Source: Lindgomyces ingoldianus (taxonomy: Eukaryota; Ascomycota; Dothideomycetes; Pleosporales; Lindgomycetaceae). Taken from it: 64,000 bases of DNA. Below the pieces are notes generated by a model. The model was given only the letters and a program-made list of their open reading frames with translations, was not told where the DNA came from and ran no database searches. The DNA lies in assembly GCF_010093535.1 (NCBI RefSeq), contig NW_022985200.1:417871-481870 (forward strand), read 5' to 3'. This document shows, one piece after another, positions 35,610-47,609 of this stretch. The number at the start of each line of letters is the position of its first letter. Position 1 is the stretch's first letter. The position numbers and the translations under genes are program-made.

Positions 35610-37266
35610 ATGATCTTAAATCAAGATATGTGGTATGTTGTTGAAGAGGATGGTCAATCGCCAAATGACCGCGAGGGCCTTAATGACCCTAACTACGCAT
35701 TATTTGTCGAGGTTGTCACTGATGCTGTAAGATCCTGTCATAGGAGAACTTTATTACATCAGTTCTAACATACTACAAGTCAGGCTCGGCATCTCTCCGA
35801 TACGTCCAAGTTCCCGAGGCTCAGAGGGACACATGGTTAGATCCGAATGCAGGTGAGCCCGGGAGTATGGAATTTCTTTCTGCTAACTCAAGAATCAACA
35901 GTGGGAGGGTCAAAATGTATTAAAAGGGCCCCCGGAAGGACATCAAAATCAGAAAAGGACGCTTCGTCTGCTGTACGTGATGCACGATGCACGAGTTCCT
36001 TGATTTGCAGCTCATCCATTAGGCTTTTACCCGTTCACAATCATTCTGAATACCACACACCTTTTTCAAATGAGGCCTTGAGAAGTGCCGTTCACCTCGC
36101 CAACTTACCAAAAGACCCCTTCCGTTTATTGTCCATTGGTCCAACTCGATACTTCGAAGTCCCTGACAAGGATTGCTTAGCCGGTACGCCTACGCTCATC
36201 ACCTCATACCTCCTATTCTGAGCAATCAGGCTTCATCGTCCGCGTCGAGGGTCACAATGAGCGCGTTGTCGACACTGCATCCATGATATCTACCAACCGC
36301 TCCAATACGACGACCTGTGCCATCATGCGTGTGCTCAAGACCTCCTCCAAGGACGTGATCCTCCAACGAGTCAAAGAACTGCAACATTCTATTTGGCATC
36401 CCTGCATCCTCGCATCGCTCCAGATTGAGCGCCGCATTCCACATATAAAGAATTCGCTTATTGATCACAAAGATAACATCGAGCGTATGGAGATCTCCGC
36501 AGGCGTCTACAAGGTGTATATGTTGCATCCCGATGAACGAAGGGAAGAAGGAATGATCGAGCCCTGGAAAACGGCAGACTTTGATTTGTTAAGGAGTGAG
36601 CTGGCAAGCGTGAAGAATGATCTGGCATATCAAAAGTATAAGTGTAATATTTTCATCGATTTGATTGCTTTCCTAGATGGTGTAGCGGGGAAAATGGACG
36701 TGTTGATGCAATATGAGGCTAAATCAAGGTATTTGCGGACTGTCATCTTAGGTTATAAGGAGCGGGCGCAATATCTGTCTGATCGAGCAGAAACTACAAT
36801 GCAGACGGCACGTATTTTCAGAGTTTGTCGCGAGATGTTTAACTTTGCGCCTGACAATTTGCAGTGTTTCTCCCTCATGGCCGAAAAAGACAACTATCTC
36901 AACCACCGGACCGCCGCGCAATCTCTTGAGCTCACCAATCTCTCCCGCAAAGACAATGAATACATGAAAGACATCGCTACCGCGACTTACCGACATAGTA
37001 GAGATATGCGTGCTATCACCATTATCACACTCTCATTTCTCCCAGCCACTTTCGTTGCTGCCTTTTTCAGCACGTCCTTCTTCGATTTCCGCGTAGGCGG
37101 AGAAATGGCCTCGAAGTGGTTATGGATGTATTGGGTTATTACGGCTGTTCTTACAGCTACGGTGCTCGGAGGATGGCATTTTTTCTCAGGGATATTTGGC
37201 GAAGGGCACTCCCGGATGAATCCGAAGGCGAAGAACAAGGATGTAAACCCTACGCACATCGAATAG
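35610..37266 (+). CDS. CorA-like two-helix membrane protein (502 aa)
   Basis: Model join(35610..35726,35780..35852,35902..36183,36230..37266); introns 53, 49 and 46 nt, held by frame. It resembles the fungal CorA-like Mg2+ transporter group: a long cytoplasmic helical region, then RHSRDMRAITIITLSF, LPATFVAAFFSTSFFDF as transmembrane helix 1 and WLWMYWVITAVLTATVLGG as helix 2. The GMN signature that lines the pore of true CorA channels is absent (FST/FFD instead), so magnesium transport should not be assumed. A stretch at 36830-36871 interrupts the conserved helix before AEKDNYLNHRTAAQS. It may be an unspliced 42-nt insertion. Confidence 0.8.
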
Positions 37267-38913
37267 TATCCGGCACATTTACTATTCCTTCTCAGCATAC
37301 TCAGGTACCTCCTTTCAGCCTCACATTACACGCATATTTCGTCACATTATTCTCTCGCCACAGACTACATGAAGTTGGACGAATGGATATCAAAAGCCAA
37401 GCAGAATAAACTTATGCACAGGGCGAAGATGTTCGTCGATGCGAATCTGGAAGTAATTGAACCTACCGCTTAGGTTCCCGGTGGCTATAACTAGACACTC
37501 GCTACACTCCGTCATGAGTGCCCTCAGTCGCTTCTTGTTTACCGTCATGTGTACACCTATTTCTTGACGTTCTAAGGTTCACTCCCTTAGCAACATATGA
37601 GCTTCACCCAACATGATCAAAGAGAAAGCGCCTGAACAATAGTGCGTTCCCGCGTCTCAAATAGTAACTCTCAATAGCCACTGTATCGCAAGTACTCATA
37701 GCACCGCGACCGGCCTCACTTCAAGACTCTCTAACTCGTCTATATGGATTGCGGACGAACTCAACCTCAACCTCAAGCATCGACACTATGAAGACTAGGT
37801 TGATAGTATTGTTGCCGAAATGGATGCTAAACTTAAGGCTAACGAAGAGAAACTGCTTTTCAGCTGTTCTAACAGAAAGTCAATTCCATATCTCCTCCAC
37901 AGTAAAGATGAGCTAAGCCCATATAAACGACTTGGAGTTATGATTGTGGGAATAAAGTGGGCGAAGAACTTCGTAGGTTCTAGGAAGTATTTAGGATACA
38001 TCATGAAACTATCAACGTTGACAATTTAGACTGAAACATGGTTTCCCTTCCCCAAATTTGTCCCCGAGATTGGAATCAAAATCTACACACACACACCATT
38101 TATTCTTGCGCTGCCCATAGAGCTTTAGGTTGGGAGTGGTGGTGGACAGAAACATCACCTCCGGGTCCGACTACGCGGTCGAATGTTCTACACTCGGAAA
38201 ACTCATCGACAAAATCTTAACCTAAGCCTTCTTTGCACATGTAAGCAAATCAGTCTTGAAGGATTCAAGGTGATTTATGGCGAAAATGAGTTCGGGTTCT
38301 TTGCATACAACAGTAGCATGGCAGCGTGTGTCTTCCTTTAGACTATTCACCTCCTCCACTTTCAGTTGTTGAGGCCGCTTACGAATGGTATGCCGGATGG
38401 TGGTTATGGAAAGACCGGCACGGAAGGTATCGGGGGTGTACGCAACAAATTCCTTTCCGCACACGAAATGGCCGCATGTTAGAAGATCCTCGGACGTTGT
38501 GAACAACTTTTTTCTAATGGCAAACGCTGCCTTGTTTTAGCGTCGAAAACCTCAGATACGTACACTCACCCCACTCTAACTATATGCCCTCTGCCCTACA
38601 CGTAATTGGATAGGGTTACTCATATCACTTATTCAAAGTATGGTATCTGCATGGAGATCTATTTCAGTGTTGAGAACCGAGTACCGAAAAGGGCGCATTG
38701 CTGCCTACCAGGCAAATAAGGGCTGTCGCCAACTTACTGTTAGGCAGAAAGTTCTCGCACATCATAATATGGAGCTGAGGCTCTTGTGCTACTGCACTGG
38801 TGGCCGTCACCTTTGATGCGCAGTTTCCGATAACCACGTGACCGGCAATTCATTCCTGAAGTTTATCCTCCCCAACCACTAGGTTAGCCCTTCGTTGACT
38901 AGAAGGCGGAAGC
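37267..38913. other. Intergenic 1.6 kb with coding-like fragments
   Basis: After a good acceptor (CGCCACAG at 37363) the frame 37369..37473 reads as helical protein (MKLDEWISKAKQNKLMHRAK, then a stop after EPTA). A second helical-looking frame, 37820..38029, begins MDAKLKANEEKLLFSCSNRK. No full gene could be assembled; these may be remnants or exons of an unrecognised gene. Confidence 0.35.
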
Positions 38914-40428
38914 ATGGTTCCTGCCAAGAGAAGAAGAATGAGGAGGATGTCATGTCGACCACGCTGCGCTCCTGCCAAGTTAAGAGAGTGTGAGGCTATA
39001 AAAGTCCCATGCGACCAGGCGCGAATATGGCCGCCTCGCCCTGCGACGAACAACTTGTTATACATTTTACCAAAAAAATTGAAGACATCACGGTCCATTA
39101 AGGCCTTGTTAGAAGAAAATTCCTTATTAACTACCAACCATAGTGCTATGCAACTCGACACAGATGAGTCAGTTGGACAACCAAACGCCGACATCTGGCA
39201 ATTCCCTGAACCTGCATGGCCAGAACACCCGTAAGTCAACCAAACCGCATCTGGCTACCCTGTCCCATAAGACCAACTGGTAGAAGATGTTCGCTGACCC
39301 AACCGTAGCAAAGCCGGCCTCCCAGCTTTTCGGGCACATAAACCTCGGGAGCTAAGGAAATATAAACGCTTCCCGGAACTCTACAAGGAGATGAAGTATG
39401 CCTACCGGTTTGTCAGTCATACGTTCATTTACCCCTACCCGCTCTTCACTGCCCTTCAAGCAACTTATACAGGCTAGCCTCGCAAGCCATTCCGCTTCCT
39501 TGACCTTCCGGTAGAAATCCGTCTTTCAATCTACGAGATCGTCCTCAAGCTCTCCAAACCCATTGAGATGTGGCCTGAAACTGGCTTCCCTGGTCTCGGA
39601 AACCGGATGGCTCGGGGCCGCAATTTCCGTAAACTCCATAAAGCCCATAGCAAATGGAACTGCAACATCAACCTTCTCCGCACTTGCCGCCTCATCAACA
39701 CCGAAGCAGGCGAGATCTACTATGGCAAGAATTCATTCCGATTCTCCGCAGTGAATGGCTGGATGGTAGCAAACACTTTCCTGTATCAAATCGGACGTCG
39801 AAATTATCAGCATATTACCTCTCTGACCCTCCCTCTGCCATTCTGGTACGAGGATTACGAAAACAGGTTCAAATGCATCTACACTAGCACTTCATTTCGC
39901 AACTTCACGGCCGCCGTTCCTTTCCGGCATCCGCGGGATTTGGACTACGAACTCAGCTGCTTCGACGTGTGTTATGCGTTAATGAAATTTGAGAGGCTTA
40001 AGACACTGAATCTGGTCTTGCCGCATTGGTATCAATTTTGTGGTGTCTTTCCCTACGGTTATCTTGCCTCTGAAATACAGAAGACGGGTGTGTTACCACT
40101 TCTCCGCGAGCAGCATCCTGAAAACAAGATGATTGAAGCAATATTGAAGCTTCAAGAGAAGTTATCAGGGACGCTTTCGGTATCTATCGTGCGGCTCTTC
40201 CACTCCTTTAGACCCGCTGAGTTCAAGTTTATGAAGTGTCCACATCATTGGAAGTTCGTGCAACAGTGTACGGAGCTCGGCTGGGGGGTCAAGTATGCCG
40301 TGTATCGTAATGGCGCCTACGAGGTGGTTGATTCCACTGGAGGGGAATATGAAGAAATTGCCCCGGATGATATTGACCTCGCCGGCTACAGATTGGAGGG
40401 CACCGGCATCGAATCGTCTATTTGGTAG
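38914..40428 (+). CDS. 2EXR-domain protein (456 aa)
   Basis: Model join(38914..39230,39309..39411,39478..40428); introns 78 and 66 nt, donors GTAAGT and GTCAGT, frames continuous. The diagnostic element is FRFLDLPVEIRLSIYEIVLK, an F-box-like 2EXR motif. It is followed by the usual LLRTCRLINTEAGEIYYGKN and a long alpha/beta region. The family is large in Pezizomycotina; members are thought to be adaptor-like but are mostly uncharacterised. The basic N-terminus (AKRRRMRRM) precedes the domain by about 150 residues. A later in-frame ATG at 39148 could be the true start. Confidence 0.75.
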
Positions 40429-40789
40429 ATTCCAGGACTTGACACAATGGCAAGGGAGGGCATCAGATGGTTACCTTCGAGCAAGTCAGTTCGGACATGA
40501 ACAACATATGTTGTATGGCAACTGCCCTTCATGCAGTAAACCTACGTATAGCAATTAATGCATGTATTCACAATCAGATTGTTAGTTCAAAGCTGCTAGA
40601 GTGGAAAGGAAGACACAAAAATCTGAATATGTTGAAGATTTTAACGAGCTCATGAAATTATGGATTAACGGTTCTTCGTAGCAAAGACATAGCTCTCACA
40701 CGACAAGCAAAATTTACAATAATCATTCACAATGAAAATAAGAAAGAGGGTCGTATCTCATGATCCAAAAAAACGTATATCCACCACCT

Positions 40790-41996
40790 TCACTTGTGCC
40801 TCCCTTCATAGGGCGGCGGAAGATCATGTCCTCCCTTTTTCTCGCTCTTCCCATCCTTCTCCTCCTTAATCGGGAGACCTATCTTTCCACCTGGCAGTGC
40901 TGTTGAAGAATCTGCTTTTCCACCTCTGATTGTACTAGAAGTGACTGTTTTGAACCGATTCTGCCACGTTGCAATATCCTCCTCGATCGTCACAGCCCAT
41001 TCAGCTGGTAGACAAAACTTGACGGTTCCATCCTCAGCAACCAGGAAATACTGTCCCGGAGCCCAGGGATTAAGTGCTAGGTACGAAATGCACTTTTCAG
41101 GTAACTTCTTGAGCACATCTTCCAGCCCCTCGAATTGACCGGCAAGATCCCATGATACGTCTCCGTTAGGCCACAATACGAACCATGAACCCCCATAGCC
41201 AAGGCTCACTTGGGTAGTGAACTTCCTATTTGGGTTAGAGCTGCTAGCATCTAGCAGGTTTTTGAGGGTAGTCGGAATTTGTGGAGAGTAGAAAGTTCCA
41301 CCTGCAGAGGAAGTTGGGATGCATGCATAGAATGACCGACATGGTCCTACGGCCATGTGGGTGCCAACGACCTTGGAGAGTGGTTTGAACCAGGACATTA
41401 ATTCCGGATGAGAATTCTGGAAGTCTGTGGCTGTTAGTCGCCTGCCCATTCTGTGACACTATTTGCAACCTGCTAGGACGCCCTTATAGATTATCTACGG
41501 GTGTTTTTTTGGCCTTTGTTTAACCTAGATTAAGCGGACTTGTTTGGTGCTCACCGTAGGTATACCGGTCAGTTCCTTCGCACGTCGTGTACATAGCATA
41601 GTACTCCTGTTCGGTCGGTCCCAAAGCAATGCATTGTGGCCTTTGCAACTTCTTGACTCCATTCTCCGGTCTCGTGAGAACATATCGATTGAACTGCTCC
41701 GGGACATTCAGCCTGCACCGTTCTCAGCACCGTCCATTTTCGAAAGAAAGAAGTATGTCAGAAAACTCGAGAAGAGCAACTCACAGCCGGTCTCTACCTC
41801 CACAATAGAAATAATAGCTGTGTGCTGGGCCGAACGCAAAATATACGTCCGGCATTTTGCACACTTCTTCTTGCTTCTCAGCAACGGATAAGGCAAGTTT
41901 CTTTTTTGTTCTAAAGATTCGGCTTATCCTCCGTCTGCCTGTCTTCTTGTCCTTTGTCGGCTGCGGGGAGTCGCTTGCGAGATCCCAATTCAGCAT
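40790..41996 (-). CDS. Unnamed protein with five internal repeats, candidate small beta-propeller (334 aa)
   Basis: Model complement(join(40790..41424,41555..41712,41785..41996)), introns 72 and 130 nt. The ATG is 41996; the longer frame opens on TTG. After a basic start (TGRRRISRIFRTKKK) five units of about 40-50 residues follow. Each has a hydrophobic strand, a Gly-Pro or Gly turn and an aromatic strand: YFAFGPAHSYYFYC, CIALGPTEQEYYAMY, HMAVGPCRSFYACI, VSLGYGGSWFVLWPNG and LALNPWAPGQYFLVAEDG. The tail is charged and Pro-rich (DLPPPYEG). No named family was recognised. Repeat structure suggests a binding scaffold rather than an enzyme; that is inference. Confidence 0.75.
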
Positions 41997-44603
41997 CGAG
42001 AAGTGGATGAGAGATGGTGAGGCCCATGGTGTTTGAGAGATTTTATATGTATGCCTGCCTAGCCCAAGGCTGAGTTTAAAATGTTGAGGCAATGCCCGAA
42101 AGGCGCCTGAGGGTGTGTTGGTCCTGGAGGACTAGAGGAGGACCAGAGCGGGGGGCTGAGCAACCTTGCAGCCCAGTGCGGGGCTAATAGATCCTGACCA
42201 ACCAACATCTAGCTTCAAACGCCACCATTCTTTCAGCCCACAAAGAGAACACTCTTAATTGTCGTACAGGCTCAACCACAAATCATTCAAGCCCAACTAT
42301 GAAAATAGATGCGGTATAACTAGGCTGGCCCTAGAGTCTTTTGAGATACCCAAGTAGTGTACAGACATAGCCAAGAGGAGGCGACAGTTGTCTCCTGATT
42401 CCCAGCGTTTGGAGGGATCCCTTTGACTGACGATAAGGTGATATAATAGAATCAAAAAGTCCTCCAGGATTTTGTAGAGAGCAGCCTGCTTAGAATCATG
42501 GGTCATTCTTGAAGATAGCTATACCTATTGTAGAACATGATTGAAGAGTAATTCAGGACAGAAATGTGCATCCTATTGAGGTCCTCCCAAATTCCAGGAA
42601 GAGATGTAAACGACAGACTTGCCCGGATTATGTTCCATGTTGTGTGGTAACACACTATGGAATATAGCTAATTTTATCCAGCGCAGTTGGGGTACGACAA
42701 TCCAGGAAGCCGAGGCCGCCATCGGGCGGGGGGGTTCTCATTGCTTTTTACTGGACCTGATAGAGGTTCTAAAGTCTTACTTTAGATTGACTCTCTCAAC
42801 TATATTGGTTCGGGTCCACGAGATCTGGAGCAATTCTGGCATCTCTGATTGGTGTTGTTAGCGGAAGGTGCTGTCCTTACTCAATTGCTCATTGCATCCA
42901 AAGAAGCCTAGCAGATGGGTTGGCCATTAACGTATTTTAGAGGAAGGTCTATTCCCGGGTTGCGATCTTCTATATTAATGTGGTTAAGCCGAATAATATA
43001 AATGGAATTCTTGGCAGAAATTTGAATTCAAGATTGATCCAACTTTAGTGATCTGAGCGGCCAGCAATTGGAGACTTGGGTAACGCACGTATTTCTCAGC
43101 GTAGCCTTTATTTAAGTTTAGCATAAGTACCTGGGAGATGGCTAAGCTCTGCCCTGTCGCTTGTATTGAAGACTGGTTGAAGGCTCCATGTTATTGAATC
43201 TCAACGAGGTATCTAGGCCTTAGGGATACTGTAGTGTTCTGAAACGTGAGCTACAAACAGGTGTTTAGATACTTAGAGCAGAACTAAGCCACTCAACTTT
43301 CTCCTATACGCATTTCTCTCTCTTATCGTATGGCCAAACGTTGTCTGTATGCAGAGACAGGTCGTTTGCTGTTGATGGAAAATAGACAACTAGTAAAATA
43401 ATATTCCTGCTAACTGTGTTCATTATTCAAATGTAGAGTTCTGGCCGTAACTTCATCTACAAATACCCTCCTACGTAGAATCCAAGAGTATTGGATGATG
43501 TTATAGTTATGAGACGTTTTCATGTGGTCTTTGAATTTGGAAAATTCCGTAGTGGATGCTAATTTCTTCCCCACATGTATGAGGGTGCTTGAATAATATA
43601 TTGGTAGGGATATCGGTCACTTAGAGAAGTACATAGTCCACTAGAGCTTCAATATTTCCCTCAAAGTCATGTTCTTCCGTTAATATTTGGAGCCTGTAGC
43701 AGTAAATCTATATCTTTGTGCATTCCAGTGGTTGTATTCGAATGTAGGCATCATCAGCCTTAACTGGAGTTCTAGTTATAGAAAGAAAGTCTCATGCCTG
43801 CCGATTTTGTTCACACTAGAAAATATGTCGTGCATGGAAAGGCGCATTTTGTACTAGGATTTTGCTTCTTGTCTCTTAGCGAGTGTGAGTCCGCAGTTTT
43901 CAACCTTTAATTACCCTGCAAACATCTAGAAACAAATGACCATCATTTGATTGTAGTTAGTTTTTCTATTTTGCCGGAGAATGGTAATTCAAGGCAAAGG
44001 TTGCCTTCTTCTGAAGTGCTAGAGCACCGAGTTTCAGGGTGTGTTGAGCAGAAGTATGATCACCGCGGAGGTCAGGTGGGGACACCTTCAGCGCCAGTTC
44101 CATCACCAAGATTACCGCGCTGGATGAGATCTTTATTTTACTTGGATTCTTCGTTATTATATGTGGTTGTCTTGTTTTTGTCTGAAGCCTCTTCGCTGGT
44201 TCGAATACTGTCGGTAGTTAGATATTGCGCTTGGGGAGGCTGTTATTGTGTTTTCGTCCTGATATTGTACGGCCGGCAGCGCTCGTAATGAGTATTTAGG
44301 TGAGCACTTGGGCGGACAAAAGCCTTTGGGCTTTTTTGTGAGGGTACCTGGCTATCGAATTGATGAATCGGACTATCTTGGTGTTCTAACCTAGTTAGAA
44401 TTAGTTTGTGGCTATACACCGCCCATGGGTGCTCCCGTGAGCACAAGACGGGAAGAGAGGCATTGATCAAGAATTCTATATGAAAGGATACGGATCATAG
44501 GGCTTAAACTGAAACGGGGAATAATTATAAGGCTAGCCATGCTAATCTACAGTACTACTGCTTGTTTATGAATGATCCCCAAGCCACCACCCCTCTGAAT
44601 CTA
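41997..44603. other. Gene-free 2.6 kb, AT-leaning, probably decayed repeat DNA
   Basis: No ATG frame longer than about 70 codons has protein-like composition. A G7 run lies at 42729-42735, and a fragment related to 18183-18256 lies at 42526-42601. AT content rises between 43.0 and 44.0 kb but less than at the right end of the window. No transposase motif was read. Confidence 0.45.
42526..42601. repeat. Dispersed repeat fragment, copy 2
   Basis: Same orientation as copy 1 at 18183-18256. The shared core is taattc-aggacagaaat-tgcatcct followed by a looser match to ttcc-g-aag. Copies differ by substitutions and one 1-2 base gap. Confidence 0.5.
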
Positions 44604-45931
44604 CTACGGAGGGCGATTCTCCTTATCATCGCCCCAATTCTGGAACAGCGCAAGCGGGCTCGGCCCCTGCACTGGAATTGAGGGGTCCTCGTAGATTGTT
44701 AGGGGTGGCGGCTGGTTCCGTCTACGTGGTCGGCTCTGCACCGTTGCAGGTTCACTCTTAACTTGAGACTCTAAAATGCCTGACGATAAAAAGGAAGGAG
44801 GTGCAGACACCTGACTGGCTATTTTACAGGCCGCTTTTTCGAGAAATGAGGGGAAATTGTTTCGGGGAAAGGTCTCGAATCTGGTCGTTGGGTCAGGGAT
44901 CCCAAGTTGGTGTTCAAGGTCGGATGGATACATAATTGTGCTGTCATCGACGTAGCATTCGTGGTATTCGAAGTAGCTAAATATATTTGCGAGCGTGAGG
45001 GCTCGCCTGGGGGTAATGACATCTAATCTCGCAACGAGGTACTGCTTGTATTCGATTGGGATGCTGAAGAATTTGGTGAAGATGCCGCAAATCTGATTCC
45101 AATTGAGATTTTCGGCTCCGCCAGCGAGGTTCTGTCGTGGAGGTGCAAGTGCAAACGCCTTGATAAAGGTACCTATGAATGGTGAGCAATGGAAATGGAA
45201 CAGAGTAGCGAATACCAAACCTATGTCAATTGGCGGATGAATCCACGGAGAGTTGACTTCTGGTGGTCTCATTGTTCCGAATATAAAAATACCATCACCT
45301 CTCTATCGCTGTCGTTAGTGTGTTACTGGGGTAAGAGAAGGCTATTGCGAGAATGACTGACCGACTGAATTAACGTCCTGTAGTTTTTTATGAAGGATGC
45401 CGCCTGCACAAGGGACGTGACCGATGAAAGCGCAAGGAAGTTGCTTCGAAGATGTTGTACGGAAAGCCATTTTGCACCGAAGCCGTAGGCACCCATAACG
45501 CCGCCCTGACTTCGAAATGTAGAGCCGGAAAGAGTAGAAAGGAGAAATCTCTCAAGACCGGCAACGCTCGTAGCGGCGTCGGCTAGATTATTTCCATAAC
45601 GCCTCTCGATGGTATTGTAGGCTTCAGTAAGCGGATTTCCAGACATTGCGGGGAAAATACGAGCAATTAGATTTTTCATTTGGCCCCAAAACTCGGTGCC
45701 ACCAAAGATGGCGTCTGCGTCTGCAAAGGCAATACACAAGTTATCGGTGTTGCTAAGGCTTGCCGTGACCATTTCGACGCCAATAGACGTCCATTGTAGT
45801 GATGTATCCGAATAAATGTTGCGAGATATTCCTCTAACGTTCCATCCTGGAAACTGAAGAAAGCTTTGAGCCACTGAGTCCCCTTGAAGATCAGTAATGC
45901 CAACAACGACGATCAATTTGGAGAGCGGCAT
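44604..45931 (-). CDS. NmrA-like family protein with C-terminal extension (406 aa)
   Basis: Model complement(join(44604..45172,45221..45302,45362..45931)), introns 48 and 59 nt. NmrA-like proteins have an SDR-type Rossmann fold, bind NAD(P) without catalysis and act as redox or nitrogen-status regulators. Seen here: IVVVGITDLQGDSVAQSFL (variant dinucleotide loop), WNVRGISRN, IERRYGNNLADAA, LERFLLSTLS and, across the introns, GIFIFGTMRPPEV and PWIHPPIDIGTFIKAFALAPP. The 48-nt intron is a multiple of three and has no in-frame stop, so unspliced message would also be readable. About 70 residues beyond the usual end are Pro-rich (RPRRRNQPPP) with KENRPP at the very end. Confidence 0.75.
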
Positions 45932-47609
45932 ATGGGCTGGCGTTTGTTTCTGTTTGAAATTTAAGGAGAGTGGAGCTCAATAAGTGCGTTGCGGGGCTAA
46001 GCGGGTGCAAGATGGGTTGCAGTGTCGAGTACCGTGGGAGCTGGGGCTCAGTAAGTACTTCTCAAGGTCGAGAGGATGGCAATATGCTTTTAGGTGGTTG
46101 AGTTGTATCAATGCAAGAGATGTGGTGACTTCAGTGTGCCGTTCAGCCTTGGAAACGGTACTTGAAGTCCGAATAAGGGCAAAGCGTGTTTCGAGGTTTA
46201 AAATGAGCAGGCGAAGACAGAAGGTTGCCCCCCGGTATTCTACCTGCCGTAGTTGGGACGATGAGAGCCCTGGATGGCACTGTTCTAGGCACGGGCGTAA
46301 GGGACGGGGCGTTGTTTTCATGGAAGTTTAAGCCCGACAAGGCAAGGGCAGAGATATAACAATGGGCGATCGGTGTAGCAACGGGCAACGAGTGATCGAA
46401 CGGAATTTCGCTCTGCCACCTACCAACCTCGGGAATATATATGGAAGGGAACAGCCATGCTGGATATGAATGGAGAGATGGGAGCTGGTTGCAAATACAT
46501 CTACGCTCGTAGGTGCAGGATACAGGTTCTCAGTAGTACTCTTCCACTCTCGTGGGTCGCCGGGGTTAACTATCATGTTTCTCCCGATTCGTTGCGAACA
46601 AAGTGTTAAACAGCATAGGGAAGATTCACACGGAATACGCGCATTGAGTGCAGTAGCCAAACTAGTTAAGAATTGTCTGGTAGATTTCGAACTACTATGA
46701 GCGTTGGCTTGACTGATAATCGTGTGCATGAAGGAATAGCTAATGATCTTGCGAAATAAGTGGGAAGTTGCCGAACAAGACTGCTCCCGCTCTTTCGTTG
46801 TTATAAGGCCAGTTGGATGATATTGATTAGGTTTGCTAGCGCCACAGGCGCTCGAGACTCTTTTAGGCCTAGAACCTTCTTAAGCAGGATTACGTGCATC
46901 TGTTGTCAATATGAACTGGTGCAAGTGGAGTAAAAGAGAGCTTTCGCGCTCCGCATAAGGTGGTAGGGAGAGAACATAAATGAACCAACGTGTTCCCGTT
47001 GGACATGATCGGTACAGAATCTGGGTTTCTTTATCAGTCTGCCTCCTTCATGTCCCTGAAAGATGACCCTAGAAGCCGATTGCTCGTCGGAATCTTGAGG
47101 TATTGCCCGTTCCGATGTAACGTGAAAACTCACCAAGAGCTGTTCTTGCAAGCTTTCTTTATAGGACTCCGCGCTTGGAACTTTCAATAGGGACTTTGAA
47201 TTAGAGATCCCCAGCTCTCTATTCCAAGATCGAATCAGGTGTTGGTCAAAACGAAAGGGCTGTTGCAAGCCTCGACAGGTCCAGCAGTTGTAAAAGAAGG
47301 GTACAAAAACTGAAGACAGGATAATGTAAAAGGAGGTAGATTTCTTTCTACAAAATCGACCCATCATAACGCTATTCATCATCCATTCCTTCCATTTCAA
47401 TTCCAATCCTTACCAAATCCCTAACCAAACCTCACAGGGGAAAGGAGGAAGGTAAAAAGGACGCCCTGAAACGCCCATAAGGGTATATTATGTACGCCAA
47501 GATCCCCCAAACTCCAGAACTTCACAATATAGCAGGAAAAGAGAGCAAATATTTATCAAATCCAATGTAGCGGTAGGAGGTATTGCTAATGTTGCCTTCA
47601 ACGGGTTCC
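45932..47609. other. Intergenic 1.7 kb
   Basis: Overlapping frames of 110-170 codons exist on both strands but start on TTG or overlap each other. One minus-strand frame (46906..47406) contains a hydrophobic stretch, FYIILSSVFVPFFYNCW, without other support. Most of it is likely flanking DNA and the 3' region of the CaaX-protein gene. Confidence 0.4.

Noticed and set aside
44190..44230. tRNA B-box-like sequence ggttcgaatac
   Set aside because: Flanking bases do not pair as a T-stem and no A-box or acceptor stem is present.
46906..47406. 166-codon minus frame with a hydrophobic stretch
   Set aside because: Opens on TTG and lies in the 3' flank of the CaaX-protein gene; only one hydrophobic segment supports it.
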